Shown here piece after piece: positions 11,406 through 22,397 of a stretch of 64,000 bases of DNA. How positions within the stretch are numbered: the first letter of the stretch is position 1; every line of letters begins with the position of its first letter. Both the position numbers and the translations under genes were made by a program. The DNA is from Myrica gale. Lineage: Eukaryota > Streptophyta > Magnoliopsida > Fagales > Myricaceae. A model generated the notes under the pieces. That model had not been told where the DNA came from. It ran no database searches and worked only from the letters and a program-made list of their open reading frames with translations. The stretch covers positions 15,691,001 to 15,755,000 of the forward strand of contig OZ005610.1 in the NCBI GenBank assembly GCA_963930655.1. The letters run 5' to 3'.

Positions 11406-12314
11406 GGATCATGTTGAAGATGAAGTTTGGTTCAAGAATACTAGAAATTGATACATGGTCGAATGGTTTGGGAAATGAACCCTAATGGCCGAATGAATGG
11501 TAGATGAAGTTAATTTGCATATAATGTATAAGTAAGTTTAATGTTTTTGCCGAAGGAGTTAGAGGTAAAACCTAGGTTTAGTGTTAAAAGAAATCTTGCA
11601 TGTTAGCAAATAGTGAAGCTTAAGGCTGCGGGTTGGTATTAGTTAGGGTGATTAACAAAGCTTGGTGATATCAAGAATGAATTGAGGTTGAAATTAAGGT
11701 AATTATGTGTTGGCCGAAATATATATTAAGTGCAAAATGAGGTTAAATTGTAATGGTATGAAAAAAAAACCTTGATCACATAAGAGTAGAAGAAATAGCT
11801 TGTTAGCCGAGTGTAACCCTAATGTAAGAAAATTGTGAATATGTTAAGCTTGGATTTTTGGGCACCATTAGCTTGCTGTCTTGGAGACTTGGTTAGGATA
11901 TGATTATAATTTATAAATTAGGACTTGGGTCAGCAAGTCTATAGAGGGCAAGAGGGTAAGTTAGTAGAAATTGATGGACAATAGGTTTGATAGAGTTAAT
12001 AGCGAGGTAATGGAGTGGATGCCTTAATAGTTGCTGTTTTTGGACTAGATGCTATTAGGATATTTTGTATGATAATTACTTTCTCAAGTGTTTTATATAA
12101 GTTTTTAAAAGTAAACTTTTGAAAATGATATAGTATTTTCAGAAATACATTTTGGGAAAAAAACCGAACTAAATTCAAGTATTTTCTTGTATGCTTATGT
12201 GATTAATTCCTAAGTATCTGAGAGTTATTTGAATCGCTTGCAGGCGACGCACCGTCTAATAATCAAGGAGACCGGAGTAAGTGGAAAGTAAGTGGTATTA
12301 CAGTTTTTGCAAAA

Positions 12315-12992
12315 CTGGAATGATACGCTGTATAGATTCATGAACAAGCATGATATTTCAAGCAAGCATGGCATGGCAGGGGATGAGCATTGCATGATTT
12401 TCTAAAGTGATTTTTTTGCAATGTCATATGAAAAGTTTTATGGTAAGACAAGTTAAGTTAAGGGGCTCTGGTTGGTACTGTACCATCAAGATGGACTTCC
12501 ATACTGAAGGAGGAATGCGAGAAGGTTGAGTGAATCCTAAGAGGTTGTGCAACCACACAGAAGGACAATGAGAAGGTGTGGGCCTCCAAGGGTCGTGTCT
12601 AGCCATCAGGCCTGGGGCAACTAAGGGCTAGCTCGACCAAATAAAAAGTCCCCAAGGGTAAGGGAGACGGTTCCGATGGGAACGCACAACCCGGACTCCA
12701 GGGGTTAAATAGAGCGTAAGTAGCCCACAAGTTATGAATGAACTATTTACAAGGGCCATGAGCCAAATTCAAGTGCATGAACAAGTTTTACGATCAAGGG
12801 CCATGAGCCAAATGCAAGAACATGAACAAGTTTTACGATCAAGGGCACGTGCATAATCATGTAACATGCATGTGCATCATGAATCATGATTTCTCATGTT
12901 AAGCAAGTCTAAAGTTTAAGATCATGTTTTAAATTATGTTTTTCCCTTACTGAGTCTTTTTAACTCACATTTTTAAAACTGTATCATTCCAG
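12315..12992 (+). repeat. Inverted-repeat-bracketed domain of L2
   Basis: CTGGAATGATAC (12315-12326) and GTATCATTCCAG (12981-12992) form a perfect 12-bp inverted pair 654 bp apart. GTAAGT donor-like sites lie just upstream (12277-12282, 12288-12293), and the right arm ends in CCAG, acceptor-like. Inside are the GAAGGAGGAATGCGAGAAGG block and CATGCATGTGCATCATG-type runs. Confidence 0.65.
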
Positions 12993-13300
12993 ATGCTTCA
13001 GGTGAAGGAAGTCAGGAGGACTATCCGACTTAAGGAGAAGTTGTTTGTATTTTGTTGTTGTTTTGTTGACCTATATGGTCTGCCACTTGAACTTAATGTT
13101 TCATGTGTTGTAATTAAGTTAGTATGTCTTGGAGCGGTATTGCAAGATTAGTCATGACTTGCCTCGTCTCTTTCGCGATTCTGTTTATTTTTTCCATGTA
13201 TGTATGTATGCTTGTATGTATGAGCACTGGAGCTCTCCTGGGGATTGCTCGCGGCTGTCACGGTCCCTGCAGGATGGCGTTTGGGGCGTGACATTTCAAC

Positions 13301-13312
13301 TGGTATCAGAGC
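13301..13312 (+). other. C1 primer-binding site
   Basis: TGGTATCAGAGC, complementary to the 3' end of plant initiator tRNA-Met. It lies between the TTTCA duplication of L2 and the CATTG duplication of L4, so both LTRs entered the C1 leader on either side of the primer site. Confidence 0.8.
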
Positions 13313-13328
13313 TTAAACTCAGTCATTG

Positions 13329-15203
13329 TTTGAGATCCTGAACTTGGCTTTGCCATTTTTTCCTATGTATTCGTTTTGAATTAACAAAAGGGGCCATATT
13401 TTTGGCCAATGTATGACCTAAAGTTTAATGTTATGGTACATTAACTTATTATGAAATTTCATTTTAAGATTTCTTTTAGATAATTTCTTTTTCATTGTGG
13501 AAGTTTTTAGTACAAGTTATAACTATTTTCTTAACAGCTGAATGTTGCTAGGTGGATTTCCTTATTTTCCTTATGAGTACAAGCAATATATGAAGAGAAA
13601 TTTTATATGTCATGGCCGAAAGTTTCTAAGTAGAAAATCATGATATAATGGTCATGAAATTTAGGTTAAGCATATAAAATATTATGTGTCTTTTAGTAGG
13701 TAACCTTAATCATCATTAAGTGATAAGTTATCAAAGAGATAGGCTAGAGTGATTATCTTTGAGATAAGTTATTGTGTTAGATAAGTTGATAAGTTGTTGA
13801 TGATTATCAAAGAGAAAGGCTAGAGTGATTATCTTTGAGATAAGTTATTGTGTTAGATAAGTTGATAAGTTGTTGCTGACAAGCTATGTATATATATGTT
13901 GTGATAAGTTAATGTATCTATGTGATAAGTGGTAAAACAAAAGAAAAGAAAGGTGAAGTGGCAAGGATAGTTTACTTGAAAGACAAGATGTGAGAAAGTT
14001 CTAGAGTTCACGTGAGTTGCTTGGAGGCAAGAGATGAATTAATGAGGATGAGACAAAGGTTGTCAACCGGCCTTATTTCTCCAATGGGAGTAGGCGATAC
14101 AAACGAGATTTTCCCTTTCTCTTTTTGCCAAATATTGGACCAAGTTCACTCTTCACTCACCCTTGCCTCTCACGCATAACATCAACTTCATTTCTCTCAT
14201 TTCATTTGCTCACTTTTCCCTTGACCGAACACTTCTCTTTGCTGCCTGCTCTCTCTTTTTCCTTGTGACCGAAGCTCATTCCTCTCCCTTTGCTCAGCTT
14301 GTTTCTCCTCTCTTGGTGGCCGGATATCTCTCTTCACTTAGCTCACTTTTCTCTTGGACAGAAACTGATTTCAGCTTGCTCTCTCTTGGCCGAACCACTC
14401 CAAGCTCCAAGTTTTGTCTTGTTTCTTCAAGCTATTTCCAGCAGCCAATCTTCTCTTTTCCCTCACTTTAAGCTTCCATCTCAGCACCTATTTAACACCA
14501 TTCTCAGCCCTTGAAGCCATCCAAGAGGGTGAACCGAAAGCAAGAGGAGTAGAAATTTCTGGTGATAGCCGAGTGCCATAGTTGGAGCTAGAGGTATAAG
14601 ACTTGGTCTTGCATGTGCAATTCTTGTCCCCAAGGGTAAGGGAGACGGTTTCCAATGGGAACGCACAACCCGGAGTCCAGGCGTTAAATGGAGCGTAAGT
14701 AGCCCACAAATTATGAAGGAAATATTTTCAAGGGTCATAAGTCAATTTCAAGAACAAGAACATGTTTACGATCAAGAGCATATGCATAACCATGAGACAT
14801 GCATGTGCATCACGATTTATGAATTCTCATGACATTCAAGTTCAAGCATTAAGATCATGTTTTTCAAGTTATGTTTTGACTCACGTTTTTTAAAACTGTA
14901 TCATTCCAGATGCTTCAGGTGAAGGAAGTCAGGAGAACTATCTGACTTAAGGAGAAGATGTTTGTATTTTGTTGTGGTTAATGTTGACCTTTATGGTCTG
15001 CCACTTGATCCTAATGTTTCATGTGTTGTAATTAAGCTATTACTTCTTGGAAGTGTATTGTAAGATTAGTCATGAGTTTGGCCGTCTCTCTCTCGATCCT
15101 ATTTTTCCGCTGTATGTATGAATGTATGTTTACGCTAGAGCTTTCCCCTCGAGATTGTTCGCGGTTGTCACAGTCCCTGCGGGATGGCGTTTGGGGCGTG
15201 ACA
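13329..15203 (+). mobile_element. L4: solo giant LTR (short form) in C1 leader
   Basis: A 1,875-bp member of the giant LTR group. Its start aligns with TGAGACCCCGAACTTTGC of L6 and its end is GGGGCGTGACA. The duplication CATTG is exact (13324-13328 and 15204-15208). It has GATAAG motifs near 13720-13920, a CACGTG at 14009-14014 and the right arm GTATCATTCCAG at 14898-14909; it is internally shorter than its relatives. The frames inside (for example 14163-14471) are not genes. Confidence 0.85.
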
Positions 15204-15221
15204 CATTGACCCTATGTCAAG

Positions 15222-16190
15222 ATGGACAAAAGGTTGTCATTGTTCGTGCCACCATGCTTTGATGGAAGCAATTATGCATACTGGAAAGTTCGCATTAAAA
15301 CCTTTATGAAATCACTTGATAAATGGGTTTGGAGTTTTTGCGTTAAAGGATGCTCTGCACCCGCATCTGTTGCTAAAGGTGTTAAAACTCCTAAAGACAT
15401 CGGTACCTGGAGTATCGGTGAAATCAATGATTGAAATTATAATAGCATGGGTTTACATTCTATTTTTGTGTTGTGTCTGCTGATGAATTTAAGCGTATAT
15501 CTATGTGTGAGATATCTAAGGCAGCCTGGGATATTCTGGAAACTACTCTTGAAGGAACCAAAACTGTGAAGACATTGAAACTTCAAATGTTGAAAATAAA
15601 GTTGAAGAGATTCGAATGAAAGAGGATGAAACCTTCAATGAGTTCTATGCAAAGCTGAATAACATAAAGATTGAGTAGTAGTCAGGAAAGTATTTCAGAA
15701 CATCGAGTAGTCAGGAAATTTTTGAGATCTCTACCTAAATATTCAGATCCAAAGTCGTTGTTGAGGAAAACAAGTATCTTGACTCAGTAAAGATTGAAGA
15801 ATTGGTGGGCTCTTTGCAGACTTATGAGTTGTCACTGCCTCAGCCTAAGAAGAACAAATACATTGCATTGAGATCAATCAAAGAAGAGGTCTTAGCTGAT
15901 TAATGAAAGAAGTTCTTGATAATGCACAGTTTGCTATGTTGTCAAACAATTCAAGAAATTCTTGAAAGCGAAAGGTGGTCAGTGAAATTCAACGAGAACT
16001 CTGAAAATAATCAAGGTAGATCCAGTGGATTCATAAAGGACAAATAGGAGAAACACAAATCTAATGATTCCAAGAGTAAAATGCTGAAATCTTTTGAATG
16101 TCAAGGGTTTGGTCATGTTAGATCGGAATGTCTAGCATACCCCAAGTCAAAAGGAAAAGTTATGAATGCTTCACTTAGTGATGATGAGTC
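15222..16190 (+). pseudogene. C1 gag remnant (copia)
   Basis: Begins MDKRLSLFVPPCFDGSNYAY, the usual start of copia gag (PPxFDGxNYxxWK), and later shows a zinc-knuckle-like GFGHVRSEC near 16110-16135. It would form the capsid-like gag of C1. It is a broken fossil, interrupted at its right edge by LTR L5. Confidence 0.75.
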
Positions 16191-16877
16191 TGTCACGCCC
16201 CGAACGCAATCCCATAGGACCAATGACAGCCACGAGCAATCCCGATGGAAAGGTCTAGCGAACTCGACCATACTTAACAGCAGAATAAAGATCGAGAGAG
16301 AGAGAGACGGGCCAACTTTAATAACTTAACTCCATAATAGACTTCAAAATGAGGAGTAGCATCATAGTTACATATCACATAAACTACACATTATCTTAAG
16401 TGACATATCACATCGATCAACTCACAACATCAAAATACATAGAGTTCTCTCCTCTCAAGACAGGTAATCCTCCTGACTGCATTCACCTGAAATATCTTGA
16501 ATGATACATTTTGAAAACTGAGTCGAAAGACTCAGTAAGGGAAAAAGGTAAACTTATAAACATGAGCTTATGCCTTAACTTGAAAATCATGAGCAATCAT
16601 AATGCTGGATATGCATGCATGCTTAATGGTTATGCACATACTCTTGAGCTTGAAAACATATCTTTGTACTTAAAAATGACACGTGGTCCTTGAAAAGTGT
16701 TCACTTCTTATCTTGTGGGCTACATACACTCCATTTAACCCCTGAAGTCAGGGTTGTGCGTTCCCATCGAAACCATCCCCCTATTCCCTTGGAGACATAC
16801 ATCTGGTCGAGCTAGCCCTTAAAGTGGCCCCGGGCCTGATGGCTAGACACGACCCTTGGAGGTCCACACCTTCACGT
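16191..16877 (-). mobile_element. L5: giant LTR, 3' part only
   Basis: The + strand begins TGTCACGCCCCGAACGC, the 3' terminus of a minus-strand giant LTR inside C1 gag. It keeps the terminal stem, an arm of the inverted-repeat domain (GAATGATAC near 16499) and part of the block with GTTGTGCGTTCCCATCG. It is cut off where gypsy G1 begins. No continuation is found beyond the G1/G4 pair, where C1 resumes directly. Confidence 0.75.
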
Positions 16878-19384
16878 TGATGTGAACCCCGTTATCCCGT
16901 AACGAGACCCAACAACTATAGGGAACCCAAGATCATTTCTAGAATAGATTCGAAGGAAACCTCGACCCGTTGCTTAGGAAAGCAAGAACCTCGGTATGGT
17001 GAATACGCCACAAACAGGGATGGAAATCTGTGAGACCCCGAACTTTGCTTTTGCTATTTTCCTATGTAATTGTTTTGATTTAATTTATGGGGTCATGCTT
17101 GGCCACCTTTTAAAGTACATTAACTAAAATGAGATTGTATTTCATAAATTTTTCCTTAAATAATTTTCTTTTCATTATGGAAGTTTTGTGCAAGTTTAAT
17201 TTTATTTTCCTAAGAGCCGAAACTTGCAAGGCAAGTTTCTTTTATGGATTTATATTTTTTCATTTGCCTAGTATATTTCATAATCCTTGGAAATTAAATT
17301 ATGATTTAAGATCTGTATATATATTGGCCGAAAATAATTAAATGGAAGAAAATCATGAATTTCTTTTAAGTATTGAATATTTTTGTGTGTCATTAATAGG
17401 TGGCATATATTATGATTATGTGACCTAAATTATTAGTTGAAATATCATTGGAATATTAGATGATAAGCTACTAGGCATATGATAAAGTTTTAAGAGAGTT
17501 TAAAATGATAAGCACACTTGCTTATCATAGTGATAAGCAAGCATAATGATAAGCTAGGAAACTTTTTTGGTAATAAGTCGATGTGGCTATCGTAGAGATA
17601 GGCTAGAGCCATTATCTTAAGATAAGTTGTCATGCTTATGAGATGATAAGCTATGTAATTGAACTAGATAAGCGGAGAGCTTATAGGAGATAAGTTAGGT
17701 GAAAAGTAACTAAGTTGAAAGCTAGTTGTGAGAGTAACTAGAAAGTTAGTTGTGATAGTAACTAAGTTAGTTGTATTTTAACCAAACATCATGAATGAAC
17801 TAAACAAGAGGCAAACCAAGAGGTGACAAAGCCATTTACGTAGGAGTGAAAATCCATAAAGTTTGTAGGCCATGTGAGTGGTAAAGGGAGCAATTAATTG
17901 ACAAGACAATTCAATGGAAGAGAAATGAGAGAAAATCAAATGCAAGGGCAAGAGAATCACGTAGGAAAGCAAGCATGAGGAGGCAAAGTGTGATGTGAGA
18001 GAAAGTGAAAAGCCAAAAGGAGAGAAAAGACAATGGCATGGTCGGCCAAAGCTCACCCAAAGTTCACCCCTTTTTCTTTCTTTCTCTCTTGTCACTTTCA
18101 AACATCTCATTGTCATTTGTCATTGCAATAAATGAATCTTGGGAGAATCAATTGCTTTCTATGAACTCACTCCACACTTAAGCATTTCAACTACACACCT
18201 CATTTGCTTCTCTTTGGCCGAATATCACTTCATTCAACTCTCTCTCTTTTTCCTCTCTTGACCGAATCTCCCCCTTGAGCTTAAGCTTTGTTCTTTTCTT
18301 CTTGCAACCAAATCACTCCTCTAAAGTTCTAAGGTTGTTTCTCTTCTTTAGGTGACTCAAATCCCTCTTTTGTGCAACTCATTTCTCCTCTTGGAAATTT
18401 CTATTCACCTAGCCATTTTCCCTTGTTGAAATCTAGCTCACTTTCCTAAAACTAAACCATTTCAAGTTTCAAGCATTGCCTTGTTTTATTTTCCCCACCA
18501 TAAAACCAACCTTAGCACCTTATAATCAATCAAGCTTGGAACCACTCCAAAAAGAGTGAACCAAAAGTAGGGAGAAGGAAGGGTTTTGGCGAAAATTTGG
18601 TGAAGGTAGAGGTAGGCTTGATTCTTCTAAGTGTTTGTGCTTAAAGTTCTTTATAAGTTCTAACCTAAGATATTTTATTGTGCTAGGTACTCAAGGCTTG
18701 TGATTAATCATCAAGGTAAGGCCAAAGATGTGGGTTGTTAGTTCTAAAATGATGTAGGCCGAATATCACATGGTTGAATTTGAGTTGGTACTTGGTTTTG
18801 CTAGATCTTGAGGTTATGAGATCAACCCTAGGATATAATGTTAGATCTAGTTATATGAGCATGAGATCCGAACTTAAAGGTTAGAAAAATGTTAAGAATG
18901 AATAATGCATGCTAGTATGGTCTTAAAATGCAAAGGGTATGCATGATGTCAAGTTTTGCCATGAAGGGTTATGATTTACGGTGTTCGCCGAAACTTATAG
19001 GTGTTGAATCTCCAAATATATTTTGTTAAATGTCAATTTGATGAATGGCCATGACATGAATAAAGGTTTAGTGAAGACATGCATATAGGCTAGACTTGAA
19101 ATATAATAGGTTGCATGCAAATCGAAAGAGCTAATCATTTTATGAACATTTGTGTTGGCCGAATATGGCATTGTGCTAGATCTAGAAGTTGTGTTGTGAT
19201 TGGTAGATCCTAGGTTGTGAATCTGAAAATGGAGGATGAGATCACCATTGGAGAAGAAAACTTAGACAAAGAATGCTTAAAATGGTGCATGACCGAATGA
19301 CCTAATGAGTGGAACCCTAATAGCAACCCTATGAATAAGATCTATGTTTATATGTGATGGATAAATGAAACTAGGGTTATGGCC

Positions 19385-20662
19385 AAATGGATTAGAGGAT
19401 TAAAGCTTAAGTTCAATCATAGAATACACCATACAAGTAAGAGAAAACAAGGATAATAGGCTTGAAGGTTCGGGTTAAAAATGATTAGCAAGGCCTTGTG
19501 ATGTTAAGCATGGATTAAGGATTTAATTAGAGTGATTAAGTTTTGGCCGAAATCTATAAGATGCAAGTGAAGTGGAATTGTAATGATATGAATAACAAGA
19601 GAACCTTGGTCACATGAGGAGAAAATATATAGAAACTCTAATCAAGGTTAATGTCTCGGGTTGCACAGAGATCTAATGTCCAAGCCAAGAGTTAATTATG
19701 ATTAAGGTGATGTGAACCCCGTTAACCCGTAACGAGACCCAACAACTATGAGGAACCCAAGATCGTCTCTAGGATGGATTCGAATGGAACCTCGACCCGT
19801 TGCTTAGGAAAGCAAGAACCTCGGTATGATGAAGACGCCACAAACGGGATGGAAATCCATTTGATAAGTCGAGTTGAACGCCACGGGAAAATTCCCGATA
19901 AGTTCGAGAAGTTTGTCAAAGAACCAAAGAGAATTAAAACCTCACAAAACCGTGTATATTGAATGATCTTCGAACTACAACTTAGGCCACTATATATAGG
20001 CCATCTTATACACGAAAACCCTAAAAGGAAACACTCCTAAACATGGCGCCTAAACCTAGCACAAAAGGAAACTAAAAGCCACCTAAAATAGATTCGGTTA
20101 TTAAGGAAATAAAGCTAGGCGCCTAAACCAAAAAGGCAACAAAAATAACACCTAAACTAAACTCGAAATCAGCTCCTATATGGCAAGAAAGGTGCGGCTA
20201 AATTAGTCCCACAATCAAGCCATCCGAAACCCTAATTAGGAGTATCTTCTAGAAGACTTCCTTGCATGCTCAAATGAAAACCCTACTCGGGCTCTTCTAG
20301 AACTTGGAGCACATTGACAATTCGTGGGTCATGCTGAATGGGCTTCCACGCCTTTGCTTGATCCCATGCCTCTTGAATTAACCCGTTGAGTGCATCCTTG
20401 AACTTCTTTGCTCGGGCTCTTGTAACCGGTCCACTTGGCACTTGAACGGGTTCCTTTGAAACGGCACCTTGAGCTCCATCATAAGGTTAGTGATTGATTA
20501 ATGAAAAGATTTAATTGAATACATGGAATAAAAGAAAGATCAAGAATTAAATCGTAAATCAATTAGTTTGTTGATTAGAGTCCTAAATGTGAATAGATAT
20601 ATATTGCAATAGAATTAAGTAATTAAATAACCTAAGCTTAATTAGTAGAAAGTAAAAAATTA
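19385..20662 (+). repeat. Left copy of 499-bp L6 duplication (contains G2)
   Basis: Segments 19385-19707 and 20487-20662 together match 25764-26262 over the full 499 bp, with about 8 differences by eye. This copy carries solo LTR G2 plus its 5-bp duplication; the right copy is the empty site with a single TAAGG. Confidence 0.85.
19708..20481 (-). mobile_element. G2: solo LTR of CRM-like gypsy
   Basis: A 774-bp minus-strand LTR (sense TGATGGAGCTCAAGG start, GGGGTTCACATCA end) with the exact duplication TAAGG (19703-19707 and 20482-20486). The empty site is preserved at 26082-26086. The sense-strand TATA-like TATATATAG lies near 19990-20000. Its U3 includes the pol-tail sequence encoding a GPVTRARAKKFKDAL-like stretch. 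Confidence 0.88.
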
Positions 20663-21543
20663 GAATCCGAGCAAAACCTTGAATGATGTAGTAGAGCCGG
20701 ATACGAGAGCCCGAGACAAGGAGTTCAAAGATGCACTCGTTGAACTCACTAAAGAGATATGGGCCCAAGCCCATTCGTGGAGGCCCATTTAAGATGATGC
20801 ACGGCCCATTCAAGATGATGCACACTCTAGAAGGATCCGGCCAAGAGACAAATATGGGACTATTCTAGAAGATTCAGATTGCATGGCTATTTTAAGCTCC
20901 AAATCATTTCCATTCATGGTCTTTTTACATGATGGTCGGCCACCACCCTATTGTCATGTGAAGAGAGTTTTATTTAAGGCAATTAGGGTTTAGTTCAGCC
21001 ATGTGGGGATTTAGTTCGGTCAAGATGTCTTTCTTAGGTTAGTTTATTATTTTGGTCGAGTAATTATCATATTCCATAGTTAGATTCCTATGTTAGGCGC
21101 CAAGGGTTTTGTTAGGCAAGAAAGGATTCTTTACTTAATTGCAGCAGCTGGTTTAGGTGTTATTTAGTTTCCTTTTGAACTAGGTTTAGGCGCCACTTTA
21201 TTTCCATGTTAGGAGTGTTTCCATTAGGGTTTTCGTGTATTGGTTTGGCCTATATATAGAGGCTTGAGTTGTAGTTCGAGATTCATTCAATATATACATG
21301 GTTTTGTGAGGTTTTAATTCTCTTTGGTTCTTTGACGAACTTCTCGAACTTATCGGAAATTTTCCCGTGGCGTTCAACTCGACTTATCAAACGGATTTCC
21401 ATCCCGTTTGTGGCGTCTTCACCATACCGAGGTTCTTGCTTTCCTAAGCAACGGGTCGAGGTTCCATTCGAATCCATGCTAGAAACGATCTTGGGTTCCC
21501 TATAGTTGTTGGGTCTCGTTACGGGATAACGGGGTTCACATCA
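20663..21543 (+). repeat. G3 left LTR
   Basis: Ends ACGGGGTTCACATCA next to the primer site. A TATA-like TATATATAGA lies near 21250-21260. Its left edge is not a canonical LTR terminus. Confidence 0.85.
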
Positions 21544-21545
21544 TT

Positions 21546-21557
21546 TGGTATCGGAGC
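21546..21557 (+). other. G3 primer-binding site
   Basis: TGGTATCGGAGC, initiator tRNA-Met type, two bases after the left LTR. Confidence 0.85.
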
Positions 21558-22397
21558 TTTGGTTCTAGTTCGGGTTTACTTATCCCTTTTATTTTTCATC
21601 CTTTTGTTTCTTCTTTCATATCCTTCGACTATCTTCTCTAATTTCGTTTTCCTTGTTTCTGTCCTACAGTCGGTTCATAGCCATTACTTAGCCGAAAATT
21701 CTTAACTTCTCTATTCAAGCTTTGCTAGAACTGGTTCTTGTTATATCTGGTGCGAAAGTTTCATATCTTTGTGCCTTGAGATCTTGTGCTATTGTTATCA
21801 AAGGAGAAGAGAAAGAGACTCCCAAAAGAAGAAGAAAGAAAGGGGTCAAAAAAAAAGAAAAGAAAAAAAAAGAGTATGAAAGTGCTTCAAAAAAATTTTC
21901 GATTGTTTCCATATATTGGGGTCCCTATTATTCCGAAAATCTCTTTACCTCAAACAAGTATTTTTTTTTCTACTGGACGAAGCACTACCTATTCTAGTTT
22001 CCACCTTTCTGATCCATTGTGTTCTTTGCATTCTTATTTCCTTGATATTATTTATCTTGCTTTCTCTGAAATTCCTTAATTCCTTGATGAGTTCTTGTTG
22101 AATCGTTGCTGGAATTCCTTGATTGTTTGTTTAGTTCCAAAAGAACCGCAAGAGGATTACCGAGTAGAAAAAGGCAAGAGTGGTGAGATTATTAGAGGGT
22201 AAAAGCCATACCTTGTGTGTGAAACACGAGTGACTAGAGACCCTATTCTTGAGTGAGACACGTAAGGGAGAGATTTGTGAGGTCCTTTTTTGTTTTTATT
22301 TCTAACACTATATCTTTGCAGTAATCATGTCTCGAGATAGTGGAAAGAGCGTGTCCAACGAAGATACACCACCAGCTGACCCGAAGCTGTATAGGCC

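Larger units (their letters stand above)
5125..13293 (+). mobile_element. L2: solo giant LTR in C1, carrying L3 and G6
   Basis: Starts TGTGAAGCCCCG and ends GGGGCGTGACA, flanked by the exact 5-bp duplication TTTCA (5120-5124 and 13294-13298). Without the nested L3 and G6 it is about 3.8 kb. From left to right it holds a GATAAG-rich U3 (5575-5825), CACGTG boxes (5866-5871, 5981-5986, 6052-6057) within a 71-bp tandem repeat, and a pyrimidine/purine-biased leader-like part. The inverted-repeat domain follows (12315-12326 with 12981-12992). A terminal stem pairs TGTCACG (13256-13262) with the terminal CGTGACA. No internal domain follows: the primer site beyond 13299 belongs to C1. Confidence 0.88.

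Noticed and set aside
13301-13312. Primer site read as belonging to L2
   Set aside because: An exact TTFCA-type 5-bp duplication (TTTCA) separates L2 from it, so the primer site belongs to copia C1 and L2 is a solo LTR.
19708-21543. One large inverted-repeat transposon formed by the opposed LTRs G2 and G3-left
   Set aside because: G2 has its own exact TAAGG duplication and an empty site at 26082; the opposed LTRs are independent insertions.
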